Assembly: GCF_014190935.1 (NCBI RefSeq)
Contig: NZ_JACHVV010000001.1
Location: 682,001 to 746,000, forward strand
DNA: 64,000 bases
Origin: Chryseomonas sp014190935
GTDB lineage: Bacteria > Pseudomonadota > Gammaproteobacteria > Pseudomonadales > Pseudomonadaceae
Reading direction: 5' to 3'
Shown: positions 45,401-53,020 of the stretch, piece by piece
How the letters are laid out: each line of letters opens with the position of its first letter
How positions within the stretch are numbered: the stretch's first letter is position 1
Position numbers and translations under genes: made by a program
The notes under the pieces: generated by a model
The model's input: the letters and a program-made list of their open reading frames with translations, nothing else
Told to the model about the DNA's origin: nothing
Database searches by the model: none

Positions 45401-46845
45401 TCGAGGCGCCGCCAGGTTTCGCAGCACCCGCGGATGCCGAGGCGGCCCTGGTCGAGCTGCTGCGCGCGCGCCTCACCGCCCTCGGCCCGATGGACCAGGA
45501 TGGCCTGGCGGCTAGCCTCGGGCTGCCGCCGGCGCAGCTCACGCCGGCGCTGCTGGCCCTGCAGGGCGAGGGCTATGTCCTGCAGGGGCGCTTCACCGCG
45601 GCAGGCAGTAGCGTGGAGTGGTGCGAACGCCACCTGCTGGCACGGATCCATCGCTATACCCTGGGGCGCCTGCGCAAGGCCATCGAGCCGGTAGCCCTGG
45701 CCGACTACCTGAGATTTCTGCTGGAGCACCAGCATCTGGCCGGTCCGGCGACCCTCAGAGGCAGCGAGGGCCTGGAGCAGGTGATCGGCCTGCTGGAAGG
45801 TTTCGAGGTCGCCGCCGCCGGCTGGGAAGGCGAGATCCTGCCCAGTCGCCTGCCGAGCTATCAGTTCACCTACCTCGATGACCTCTGTCGCGCCGGTCGG
45901 GTGGTCTGGCTGCGCCTGCCCCAGGCGGGGCGTGGCGGTAGCGGACCGGTCAAGGGTTCGCCCATCGTCCTGCTGCCGCGGCGGCACCTGGCCGATTGGA
46001 ACGGCCTGACCGAGCCCACCGGCAGCGAGACGCTGTCACCCAAGGCGCAACGGGTGCTGGAGGTGCTGGCGCGCCGCGGCGCCTCCTTCTTCGATGAACT
46101 GCTCGGCGAGGCGCGCCTGCTGCGCAGCGAGCTGGAGACGGCCCTGGGCGAGCTGGTGGGGGCCGGTGCGGTCAACGCCGACAGCTTCGCCGGCCTGCGC
46201 GCCCTGCTGCAGCCGGCGGCCAAGCGCGGCAGCGGTCGCAGCGGTTCGCGCCGTGGACGCATGGCGCTCTATGGCGGGATGGAGGATGCCGGCCGCTGGG
46301 TCGCCTTGCGGCCCGCCGAGGCGCCGGGCGAGGCGCGGCTGCCCGATGCGCTGCTGGAGCGCCTGGTCGGGCTGCTGCTGCGCCGCTATGGCGTGCTCTG
46401 CTGGCAGCTGCTGCAGCGGGAGAGCGCCGTTCTGCCGCCCTGGCGCGATCTCCTGCGTGCCTGCCATCGCCTGGAAGCCCGCGGCGAGATCCGCGGTGGT
46501 CGCTTCATTGCCGGTCTCTCCGGCGAGCAATTCGCCGATCCGGCCGCCATCGCCCCCCTGCGCGAGTGGCGCCAGCGCCCGGCGGAGGATCTGTGGGTGT
46601 GCGTCTCGGCGCTGGATCCGCTCAATCTGGTCGGTACCCTGCTGCCCGGCGCCAAGGTGCCCGCCGTGGCCGGCAATCGCCTGCTCTATCGCGACGGGGT
46701 GCCCATCGCCGCGCGGGTAGGGACGAAGGTCAGCTGGCTGGTGGAGCTGGAAGCCGGGGAGCAGGTGCGGGCGCGGCAGGCCCTGCAGCAACTGGGGCGG
46801 GAACGGCCCCAGGTCGGCATCGGGCGCAGCCTGCTGCGGCAGTAG
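42499..46845 (+). CDS. lhr: Full-length Lhr DNA helicase
   Basis: This 1448-aa protein has superfamily-2 helicase motifs: Walker A APTGSGKT, motif II VDEIHAIADGKRG, GLSATQKP, ATASLELGIDIGEVDLV and QRVGRANHQ. A winged helix and the Lhr core domain follow (about to residue 860), then the long Lhr C-terminal region. It is a DNA repair helicase; the long form corresponds to E. coli/mycobacterial Lhr rather than the short Lhr-Core found in Lig-Exo repair clusters. The ATG at 42499 is chosen over an in-frame upstream start. Only 3 bp separate its stop from that of the convergent porin gene. Confidence 0.93.
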   Translation: MTSNSPATVLADFHEAPRSWFTTRFPAPTEAQLQAWPAIRAGASVLVAAPTGSGKTLTAFFAVLDGLVQESLQEGGLPEACLWLYVSPLKALSNDIRLNLEEPLAGIGAALEARSLPPLALRTAVRTGDTPQKERAAMRRRPPHLLVTTPESLYVLLGSDSGRRMLASVRGVIVDEIHAIADGKRGSHLTLSLARLEALTGQPLQRIGLSATQKPLAAVAAFLVGRDAQGQPRPCTVIDIGHQRARDLALEVPPLPLEAMLSTQAWELVYDRLAELAEAHRTTLVFVNTRRLAERMARQLSDRLGNAQVAAHHGSLAREQRLDAEQRLKRGELRLLLATASLELGIDIGEVDLVCQIGSPGSIAAFLQRVGRANHQVGGLPKGRLFPTSRDDLVECVALLDCVRRGELDTLHIPVAPLDVLAQQLVAEVACQEWSEEGLLAVLRQAEPYAALSEADYRAVVEMLSQGYTDRRGPRAAYVHRDAVNGLLRGRRGGKATAVMSGGTIPESGDFSVLLEPQGHTVGSVNEDFAFESLVGDVFQLGNTAYRIVKIEGSKVRVEDAKGQPPNIPFWHGEAPGRSDELSAGLARLRAELEPLLPGADEPPEPAIARIGAAYDLEEGAARQLVDYLGRARLALGALPTQQTLVMERFFDQAGGMQLIIHAPFGSRINRAWGLALRKRFCRTFNVELQAAATENALILSLATSHSFVLDEVWRYLHPASAETVLIQALLDAPLFAVRWRWNATTALALPRFNAGRKVATQVQRMRSEDLLATVFPDQAACLENLAGERQVPEHPLVRQTLDDCLHESLDSRGWLALLARITAGRLTLLTRDLPGPSPLAAEVLTAKPYAYLDDAPVEERRTLAVQNRRFGGADPDELGALDPAAIALVREEAWPRLESADDLHEALLGVGFLTEAEVAPQQAQARQLVKAGRAGRLRLPTATLWIAAERLPLVQVLFPGATTEPALEAPPGFAAPADAEAALVELLRARLTALGPMDQDGLAASLGLPPAQLTPALLALQGEGYVLQGRFTAAGSSVEWCERHLLARIHRYTLGRLRKAIEPVALADYLRFLLEHQHLAGPATLRGSEGLEQVIGLLEGFEVAAAGWEGEILPSRLPSYQFTYLDDLCRAGRVVWLRLPQAGRGGSGPVKGSPIVLLPRRHLADWNGLTEPTGSETLSPKAQRVLEVLARRGASFFDELLGEARLLRSELETALGELVGAGAVNADSFAGLRALLQPAAKRGSGRSGSRRGRMALYGGMEDAGRWVALRPAEAPGEARLPDALLERLVGLLLRRYGVLCWQLLQRESAVLPPWRDLLRACHRLEARGEIRGGRFIAGLSGEQFADPAAIAPLREWRQRPAEDLWVCVSALDPLNLVGTLLPGAKVPAVAGNRLLYRDGVPIAARVGTKVSWLVELEAGEQVRARQALQQLGRERPQVGIGRSLLRQ

Positions 46846-46848
46846 CGA

Positions 46849-47574
46849 CTAGAAGAAGGGGTGCGAGGCCTTGAGCATCAGGGCGCTGTCGCAGTAGGTG
46901 TTGTGGCCCGAATACACCGAGCAGTCGGCGCCTCTCAGGCTGGTGCCGCTGTAGGTCAGGTTGAACAGGGTGTTCACCCACTTGCGACTCAGATTCACCG
47001 ACCAGTCGTTGAAGCTGCGCACCATGCCGCCGCTGTCCAGGGTCGAGGGCACATCCAGCACATAGTTGGTGTACTTGAGCGAGACACCCGTCTTGATCAG
47101 CGGCAGCGTCCCCAGGTCGGCATAGACCGAGGCGTTGTGGCGCCCCGGGTCATTGGCGAAGGCGGCGCCCAGGCGCTTGCCATAGACGGTCATCCCGGAA
47201 TACAGCTCGCGGCTGGGATCGACGTTCTGGATCAGGTTGCTGTAGTTGATCACGCCCAGCTCGTAGCCATAGCCGGGTGCGAAGCGGTGCTTGTAGCCCG
47301 CGTAGGTGTCCATCTCCAGCAGCGGCGCATCCGCGGACGAGGCATTGTTGGTCGTCCACTGGCCGAAATACAGCCCGCTGTCGTGGGTGAGATCGAAGCC
47401 ACCGCCCATCCCGGCGGAATTCGGTGCAACCAGGCCCTGGGCCATGCTGCGTGACGGCGCCGTGCCCATCTTCAGATCGAAATCCCCTACCTCGCGCTGC
47501 ATGCCCCAGCTAGCCGCCAGCGCCGGACTGGCCAGCAGCCCGAGCACGATGAAGAAAGGTAAGGATCTGGTCAT
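46849..47574 (-). CDS. TorF-family putative porin
   Basis: This 241-aa protein has a signal peptide (MTRSLPFFIVLGLLASPALA). The mature beta-rich protein contains GMGGGFDLTHDSGLYFGQW and MDTYAGYKHRFAPGYGYELG, as in the TorF family (formerly TIGR02001), and a C-terminal Phe-terminated strand (SHPFF) typical of outer-membrane proteins. A cargo is not known. It is monocistronic, with a 470-bp upstream region rich in symmetrical motifs. Confidence 0.87.
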   Translation of the reverse strand: MTRSLPFFIVLGLLASPALAASWGMQREVGDFDLKMGTAPSRSMAQGLVAPNSAGMGGGFDLTHDSGLYFGQWTTNNASSADAPLLEMDTYAGYKHRFAPGYGYELGVINYSNLIQNVDPSRELYSGMTVYGKRLGAAFANDPGRHNASVYADLGTLPLIKTGVSLKYTNYVLDVPSTLDSGGMVRSFNDWSVNLSRKWVNTLFNLTYSGTSLRGADCSVYSGHNTYCDSALMLKASHPFF

Positions 47575-48044
47575 GGGAGCACTCCTGCCGTGCCGGTCAC
47601 GCTAACTTGAAAGAGGATGTGATGGGGATAACAACAAGCAGGGAGAACATCGAGGTGCGAGCACCCTGATGACATCGTTGTTATTGGATGAGAAACCGCG
47701 GCTAACCCGTTATCGTCCCTCGATGATAACCAACGATGGCGGCATATTTTCACCATTCGTCAGTTTTCGTGTCGAGAATTGAACTCGTTACCGGTATCAA
47801 GACAGGCGGATTTGATATGGGTTCCGATAACAATCAGCGGAGGTTCGCCAGGCTGGCGTCAGAGCGGCAACCGCGCTGTCTGCCGGAAAAAGACACACTT
47901 TTTGACAAAGCGCAGCCCTGTTGCGACGAACAACCGCATGTGGGTGGATTGAATCGACCCGAGAAGACTCAATATTGTGGAGGAGGGCAGCAAGCTCTGC
48001 CCGCCAAGGCTGTCCCTGATTGAGCGCTGGCTCGAGGAGTTTTC
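47575..48044. other. Non-coding region upstream of the TorF-type porin gene
   Basis: This 470-bp stretch holds CATCGTTGTTAT (47673-47684) and its inverted partner GATAACCAACGATG (47725-47738), plus a further GTTATC at 47709-47714 that pairs with the same GATAAC. These lie 100-165 bp before the porin start and look like regulator sites. A 66-codon frame from 47818 to 48023 uses codons rare in this genome (AGG, GGA) and is not called. The right end carries GAGGAG, which serves the small ORF at 48045. Confidence 0.45.
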
Positions 48045-48176
48045 ATGAACGATCGTATACAAGCTCTGATGCTGGACCTGCTCGCTCGACTTGGTCTGGT
48101 CAAGGCCATCCCGATTCCCAGCCGTGAACGCGAGCAGCTGCCTGCCCAGCGTCGTCGCCAGCAGCAGCGCCGCTAA
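48045..48176 (+). CDS. Putative 43-aa small basic protein
   Basis: ATG at 48045 follows GAGGAG at the correct distance and opens a 43-codon frame ending TAA. The first half is an amphipathic helix (MNDRIQALMLDLLARLGLVK), then a Pro-containing turn (AIPIPSRERE) and an Arg/Gln-rich tail. Short proteins with this pattern occur in other pseudomonads as far as I recall, but I know no function. It is too short for usual gene-finding cut-offs. It converges on the aot operon end. Confidence 0.5.
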   Translation: MNDRIQALMLDLLARLGLVKAIPIPSREREQLPAQRRRQQQRR

Positions 48177-48233
48177 GGCCACCCGGCCTTGATGGACGCG
48201 AATCCGGCCGGTTGGAGCCGTCCGGGTCGCGCA

Positions 48234-48254
48234 GGGTCCCCGGGGCGGGGACCC
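48234..48254. terminator. GC-rich hairpin between the small ORF and aotP
   Basis: GGGTCCCC, a 5-base loop and GGGGACCC give a perfect 8-bp stem, 5 bp after the aotP stop on the minus strand and about 57 bp after the small ORF stop. No T tract follows. It could terminate or protect both converging transcripts. Confidence 0.5.
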
Positions 48255-48258
48255 AGGC

Positions 48259-49023
48259 TTACTTGAGGTTGCCGCTGAGGAACTGGCGCAGGCGTTCGCT
48301 ACGCGGGCTGACCAGCACTTCGCTGGGCGGACCTTCTTCCTCCACCACCCCCTGGTGCAGGAACAGCACCTGGGAAGAGACCTCGCGGGCGAAGGCCATC
48401 TCGTGGGTCACCATGAGCATGGTGCGTCCCTCTTCCGCCAGGGCGCGGATCACCTTCAGCACCTCGCCGACCAGTTCCGGGTCGAGCGCCGAGGTGGGCT
48501 CGTCGAACAGCATGATCTCCGGCTCCATCGCCAGGGCGCGAGCGATGGCGACTCGTTGCTGCTGGCCGCCGGAAAGGAAGGCCGGATACTGGTCGGCGAC
48601 CCGCGGCTGCAGACCGACCTTGTCCAGGTATTTGCGGGCGCGCGCTTCGGCTTCCGCCTTGCTGATGCCCAGCGCCTTGCGCGGCGCCAGGGTGATGTTG
48701 TCCAGCACGCTCAGGTGACTCCAGAGATTGAAGTGCTGGAAGACCATGGCCAGGCGGGTGCGCAGATTCTGCAGCTGGGCCGCATCGGCCACCCGGACGG
48801 CGCCGCGATCCTCGGCCATGCGGATGGTCTCGCCATCCAGGGTCATGGTCACGGCGTTGGGCTGCTCGAGGAAGTTGATGCAGCGCAGGAAGGTGCTCTT
48901 GCCCGAGCCACTGGCGCCGATCAGGCTGACCACATCGCCGGTCTTGGCCTTGAGCGAGACGCCCTTGAGCACTTCGTGGTCGCCGTAACGCTTGTGCAGG
49001 CCTTCGACGGTCAGTTTGTACAT
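48259..49023 (-). CDS. aotP: Arginine/ornithine ABC transporter ATP-binding protein
   Basis: This 254-aa protein has Walker A (IGASGSGKSTFLRCIN), Q loop, ABC signature (LSGGQQQRVAIARALAM) and Walker B (IMLFDEPTSALDPE), as in HisP/AotP. It powers uptake of basic amino acids through the AotQ/AotM permeases. The ATG at 49023 (MYKLTVEGLHKRYGDHEVL) is chosen over a longer frame. It is the last gene of the operon here. In P. aeruginosa argR follows, but not in this window. Confidence 0.9.
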   Translation of the reverse strand: MYKLTVEGLHKRYGDHEVLKGVSLKAKTGDVVSLIGASGSGKSTFLRCINFLEQPNAVTMTLDGETIRMAEDRGAVRVADAAQLQNLRTRLAMVFQHFNLWSHLSVLDNITLAPRKALGISKAEAEARARKYLDKVGLQPRVADQYPAFLSGGQQQRVAIARALAMEPEIMLFDEPTSALDPELVGEVLKVIRALAEEGRTMLMVTHEMAFAREVSSQVLFLHQGVVEEEGPPSEVLVSPRSERLRQFLSGNLK

Positions 49024-49057
49024 GGATAGGAATTCCACAGCTGAAAAGGGGTAGGGG

Positions 49058-50170
49058 TCACGGCGAGAGCAGGTAGCCGCTGCGATAGGCCTCGGTGCCC
49101 GCCACATGGGCGATCACCATGCCGGCCGTGGCCATGCGGCGATTGGAGCGCGCATAGAGGATGCCGGCGACCGCGCTGCGCACCTCTTCGACGCTATCGC
49201 TGATGGGGTCCACGACCTGCGCCAGCACCTGGCCGACCGCGATACGTTCGCCCACCTGGGCCTTGAGCACGAGCACACCGCCCTGGGAGGTCGCCACGGG
49301 CTCCACGGCCGCCAGCGGAGTGGCCGGTTGCAGCAGCGGTGGCAGCGGGGCGGCGGTGCCGCTCAGGAAGCCCTGGTGGCGCAGGTAGTTGACGATGGCC
49401 TCGGCATCCGCCGCGGCGAGTTCGTCGCGCACGTCCAGCTGGCCGCGCAACTCCAGGGTCACCGACAGGCTGCCCAGGGGCAGACGCTCGCCAAAGCGCT
49501 GGTTGAGATTCCACCAGAGCAGGGTGAAGCATTCATCGAAGGACTGGCCGCCCGAATCGGTGGCGAGCAGGCTGGCTTCGGAACCGAAGTAGCGCGCCAG
49601 CGGTTCGACCTGGGGCCAGGCTTCCGGCGTGGTGTAGAGGTGGGCCACGGCGTCGAAATCGCAGTGCAGATCGAGCACCACCTCGGCGTCGCAGGCCAGG
49701 CGCTGCAGGGTCAGACGCTGACTGTCGAGCTGGGTGGTGGCGGATTCCGCGGCCAGGGCCGTGCGGAAGGCCTCGCGCACCAGCGCCTGGTTGGCACTCA
49801 CGTCGTCGCCGAGGCGTTCGCTGATGGCGGCCTCGACCTGGGCGGTCATGTCGCGGAAGCGGCGATTGAAGTTCTGCCCGCTTTCCAGCTCGTAGCGACC
49901 GAGGTGGACGTCGGCGACATGCTGGTCCTGACCGATGGGGTTGGCCACCGGTACCAGGACCACCTCCGCCAGGAGCTCACCGGCGGCTTCCAGCGCCCGG
50001 AGGCGCTGCTTGAGGTGCCAGGCGGTGAGCATGCCGGGCAATTCGTCGGCATGCAGCGAGGCCTGGATATAGACCTTGCGGCCACTGTCGGCGGGACCGA
50101 AGTGGAAGCTGTGGATGCAGCGCTCGGTGCCCGGGACCGGGGCGACCAGCGGATGGGTGAGATGGCGCAT
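49058..50170 (-). CDS. aotO: AotO-like succinylglutamate desuccinylase/aspartoacylase family protein
   Basis: This 370-aa protein belongs to the zinc-dependent M14-like acylases: metal ligands in SLHADELPG and VLDLHCDFDA, and a probable catalytic Glu in TLELRGQLDVRDE. The C-terminal part (about 280-370) is a beta-rich domain. It sits between the permease and ATPase genes as AotO does in P. aeruginosa, where its role in uptake is not established. It may process an acylated amino acid taken up by the system (inference). Confidence 0.87.
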   Translation of the reverse strand: MRHLTHPLVAPVPGTERCIHSFHFGPADSGRKVYIQASLHADELPGMLTAWHLKQRLRALEAAGELLAEVVLVPVANPIGQDQHVADVHLGRYELESGQNFNRRFRDMTAQVEAAISERLGDDVSANQALVREAFRTALAAESATTQLDSQRLTLQRLACDAEVVLDLHCDFDAVAHLYTTPEAWPQVEPLARYFGSEASLLATDSGGQSFDECFTLLWWNLNQRFGERLPLGSLSVTLELRGQLDVRDELAAADAEAIVNYLRHQGFLSGTAAPLPPLLQPATPLAAVEPVATSQGGVLVLKAQVGERIAVGQVLAQVVDPISDSVEEVRSAVAGILYARSNRRMATAGMVIAHVAGTEAYRSGYLLSP

Positions 50171-50207
50171 GACAACTCCGGAGCCGCGCCAGGCGCGGCC
50201 GCTTGGG

Positions 50208-50918
50208 TCAGTGGGTCGGGCCGAGGAAGGCCAGCCAGCGGCGCTCCGCCAGGCGGAACAGGCCGATCAGGATGAAGGACACCGCCAGGTACAGCAACGC
50301 GGCCAGGCCGAAGGCCTGGAAGGTCAGGAAGGTGGCGGTGTTGGCGTCGCGGGCGATCTTGAGCAGGTCCGGCACCGTGGCGGTGAAGGCCAGGGTGGTG
50401 GAGTGCAGCATCATGATGACTTCGTTGCTGTAGAAGGGCAGCGAGCGGCGCAGCGCCGACGGCAGGATCACGTGCACGTACAGGCGCCAGCCATCCAGGC
50501 CGTAGGCCTTGGCCGCTTCGACCTCGCCGTGGGGGGTGTTGCGAATGGCCCCGGCGAAGATCTCGGTGGTGTAGGCGCAGGTGTTCAGGGCGAAGGCCAG
50601 GATGGTGCAGTTCAGGCCGTCGCGGAAGAAGCTGCCCAGCATCGGCTGGTCACGCACGAAGCCCAGGCTGTAGATGCCGGTGTAGCAGATCAGCAGCTGC
50701 AGATAGAGCGGGGTGCCGCGAAAGACGTAGGTGTAGAAGCCGATCGGCCAGCGCAGCCAGCGGCGCTCCGAGACCCGGGCCACCGACAGCGGCACCGAGA
50801 CGATGAAGCCGATCACCACCGAGGCCACCAGCAGCCAGAGGGTCATGGCCAGGCCGGTGATGTGGTAGCCATCGGTCCACAACAGCGGTTTCCAGTATTG
50901 CTGCAGGAGTTCGATCAT
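50208..50918 (-). CDS. aotM: Arginine/ornithine ABC transporter permease AotM
   Basis: This 236-aa protein has five predicted membrane helices and the amino-acid permease motif FRGTPLYLQLL plus the EAA loop (EVEAAKAYGLDGWRLYVHVILP) that docks to the ATPase. It forms the membrane channel with AotQ. ATGA overlap with aotQ indicates coupled translation. Confidence 0.9.
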   Translation of the reverse strand: MIELLQQYWKPLLWTDGYHITGLAMTLWLLVASVVIGFIVSVPLSVARVSERRWLRWPIGFYTYVFRGTPLYLQLLICYTGIYSLGFVRDQPMLGSFFRDGLNCTILAFALNTCAYTTEIFAGAIRNTPHGEVEAAKAYGLDGWRLYVHVILPSALRRSLPFYSNEVIMMLHSTTLAFTATVPDLLKIARDANTATFLTFQAFGLAALLYLAVSFILIGLFRLAERRWLAFLGPTH

Positions 50919-51655
50919 CGCTTGGCCTCCCGCACGCCGACGTGATAGCGCCGTTCCAGGGCCCCGAGGATGGCATTGGTCACGGCGGTGATGAGCAGAT
51001 AGATGACGCCGGCGACGATCAGGAAGTAGAACAGCTTGAAGGTGCCCTTGCCGGCCTCCTGGGAGGCGCGGACCAGATCGGCCAGGCCGATGATGGAGAC
51101 CAGCGCGGTGGCCTTGAGCAGCACCTGCCAGTTGTTGCCGATGCCGGGCAGGGCGAATCTCATCATCTGCGGAAAGGTGATCAGGGTGAAGGTCTGCCAG
51201 CGGCTCAGCCCGTAGGCCAGGGCGGCTTCGCCCTGGCCGCGCGGCACGGCGAGGATGGCGCCGCGAAAGGTCTCGGTGAAGTAGGCGCCGTAGATGAAGC
51301 CGAGGGTGGCGATACCGGCGGCCATGGGATCGATGTCGATGTAGTCCCAGCCCATGTAGTCGGTGAGGGCGCCCAGCCAGTTCTGCAGGCTGTAGAAGAT
51401 CAGCAGCATCAGCACCAGATCGGGCACGCCACGGATCAGGGTGGTGTAGCTCTGGGCAATGAAACGCAGGGGCGCGAGGCGCGACAGCTTGGCCGAGGCG
51501 CCGAGCAGGCCGAGGATGACCGCCACGATCAGCGCGAAGCCGGCGAGCTTGAGGGTCGTCAGGGTGCCTTCCAGGATCAGCGGGCCGTAGCCATGCAGGC
51601 TGAGCGTGCCCAGTCCGATGGACTGCAAGAAGGAGTCGAAGGAATTCTGCTGCAT
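50915..51655 (-). CDS. aotQ: Arginine/ornithine ABC transporter permease AotQ
   Basis: This 246-aa protein has the HisQ-type layout with an inner-membrane helix bundle, LIRGVPDLVLMLLIFY, and the EAA loop (GEAALAYGLSRWQTFTLITFPQ). It pairs with AotM. It follows aotJ across a 102-bp gap that holds two strong hairpins, and its stop overlaps the aotM start. Confidence 0.9.
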   Translation of the reverse strand: MQQNSFDSFLQSIGLGTLSLHGYGPLILEGTLTTLKLAGFALIVAVILGLLGASAKLSRLAPLRFIAQSYTTLIRGVPDLVLMLLIFYSLQNWLGALTDYMGWDYIDIDPMAAGIATLGFIYGAYFTETFRGAILAVPRGQGEAALAYGLSRWQTFTLITFPQMMRFALPGIGNNWQVLLKATALVSIIGLADLVRASQEAGKGTFKLFYFLIVAGVIYLLITAVTNAILGALERRYHVGVREAKR

Positions 51656-51682
51656 GCGTCTTGGGGGAATCGCCTGGTGAGG

Positions 51683-51707
51683 CCGCCGGCGCGGAGGGCG
51701 CCGGCGG
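51683..51707 (-). promoter_or_regulatory. 10-bp GC hairpin in front of aotQ
   Basis: CCGCCGGCGC, loop GGAGG and GCGCCGGCGG form a perfect 10-bp stem 28 bp before the aotQ start. On the minus strand it follows the terminator-like hairpin. It may protect the 5' end of a processed downstream mRNA. Confidence 0.5.
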
Positions 51708-51715
51708 TCATACGT

Positions 51716-51743
51716 AAAACGCCCCCGGCGGCACCGGGGGCGT
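51716..51743 (-). terminator. Intrinsic terminator/attenuator just after aotJ
   Basis: ACGCCCCCGG, a 5-base loop and CCGGGGGCGT form a perfect 10-bp stem followed on the minus strand by TTTT. It begins 15 bp after the aotJ stop. It probably lets most transcripts end after the binding-protein gene, which gives an excess of AotJ over the membrane parts, as is common in such operons. Confidence 0.7.
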
Positions 51744-51757
51744 CTGCCGAACCGACC

Positions 51758-52537
51758 TTACTTGGGATCGTAGAGGTTCAGGTCGCCGAAGTACTTCTTC
51801 TGGATCTTGTCGTAGGTGCCGTCGGCGTGGATGGCCGCGATACCCTTGTTGACGAAGGTCTTGAACTCGTCGTTGCCCTTGCGGATACCGATGGCGGTAT
51901 CGGCCGGCAGCAACTCGTCGTGGATGGCGGTGTTGGTGTAGCCCTTGCCCTGGGGCGACTTCATGAAGCCGCCTTCGGCCTGCAGCATGTCCTGCATGGC
52001 GACGTCGATACGACCGGACACCAGGTCGGCATAGACCTGATCCTGGTTCTGGTAGCTCTGGACGTTGACCCCGTTGGGCGCCAGCTTCTGCTTGGCGAAG
52101 GTTTCCTGGATGGTGCCCTGCTGCACGCCCACGGTCTTGCCCTTCAGGCTTTCCGCGGTGGCCTGCAGGTTGGCGCCTTCCTTAGTGACCATGGAGGAGG
52201 GGCCCGACCACAGCAGGTCGGAGAAGTCGATCTGTTCGGCACGGGCCGGGGTCTTGGTCAGCGAGGACAGGATGCCGTCGAACTTGCGCGCGCGCAGGCC
52301 GGGGATCAGGCCGTCGAAGTCACTCACCACCCACTTGCACTTCACTTCCAGCTTTTCGCAGATGGCGTTGCCCAGCTCGATGTCGAAGCCGACGAAGCTG
52401 CCATCGGCGGCCTGGGATTCGAAGGGCGGATAGGTGGTATCCACACCGAAGCGGATCTCTTTCCATTCCTTGGCCATCGCCGAACCGGCGGCCAGACACA
52501 GGGCGAGCGCAGAGAGAGTCAGCCAGCTTTTTTTCAT
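51758..52537 (-). CDS. aotJ: Arginine/ornithine ABC transporter periplasmic binding protein
   Basis: This 259-aa protein has a clear signal peptide (MKKSWLTLSALALCLAAGSA, then MA). The mature domain resembles the HisJ/AotJ type (IRFGVDTTYPPFESQAADGS; GFDIELGNAICEKL; SGRIDVAMQDMLQAEGG). It captures basic amino acids in the periplasm. The ATG at 52537 is chosen by the signal sequence. First gene of the aot operon; the stretch before it (52538-53020) holds its promoter, which I could not define. Confidence 0.92.
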   Translation of the reverse strand: MKKSWLTLSALALCLAAGSAMAKEWKEIRFGVDTTYPPFESQAADGSFVGFDIELGNAICEKLEVKCKWVVSDFDGLIPGLRARKFDGILSSLTKTPARAEQIDFSDLLWSGPSSMVTKEGANLQATAESLKGKTVGVQQGTIQETFAKQKLAPNGVNVQSYQNQDQVYADLVSGRIDVAMQDMLQAEGGFMKSPQGKGYTNTAIHDELLPADTAIGIRKGNDEFKTFVNKGIAAIHADGTYDKIQKKYFGDLNLYDPK

Positions 52538-53020
52538 GTCGGATCCTAGTGCGAATGTGGATGAAATCATGGCGCCAGTACGACGCCCGTGCCCTCGCGG
52601 GAGCAATAAGCTTACCAGTCGGCGAAGATCGTCCCAAATCTGTACGCGGTTGCCGCGTTGGTTACATCCTGTAGCAGCCGACCCCGCCGAGCGGCGCGCA
52701 TTATGCACCGGAAAGGCGCGGCTTTCCTGCCCGGCGCGGACGAACGCACCGCTTTGGGTCTAAAAATATACGCATGCGCCAAAGGTGGGCAGAAAGGTAG
52801 CAGAAGGCCCGCTTCGCCAAGACAGCCTATCTGTTCGGTAGCAGTAACGGTGGGCAGCTGTGTGCAAAGGAAACGGGAGCGAAGCCAGATGAGCTTTAGC
52901 GAAAAGACTTGGACCTTCAGCAGGATTCAGGCGCTGAGCGTCCATCGACGCTGCCATGTGCGCCGGCCATGGGTGACGGCGACCGGCCTGCTCGGCTGCC
53001 ACAAGGCACTGGGCTAGCCG
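52538..53020. other. Non-coding region upstream of aotJ
   Basis: About 480 bp between aotJ and the divergent membrane-protein gene. No strong -35/-10 pair or known ArgR site was recognised by eye. An ORF of 42 codons (52890-53017, plus strand, weak GGGAG signal) stops 3 bp before the next gene; its composition is unconvincing and it is not called. The promoter of aot must lie here. Confidence 0.4.

Noticed and set aside
47736..48023. 95-codon frame upstream of the small ORF
   Set aside because: Codon use (AGG, GGA, TCA, ACA) is unlike the neighbours, and there is no domain or clear family; more likely regulatory DNA.
52658..53017. 119-codon frame between aotJ and the membrane-protein gene, including a 42-codon ORF at 52890
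   Set aside because: No recognisable content and an uneven composition. The weak GGGAG before 52890 is not enough to call a gene.
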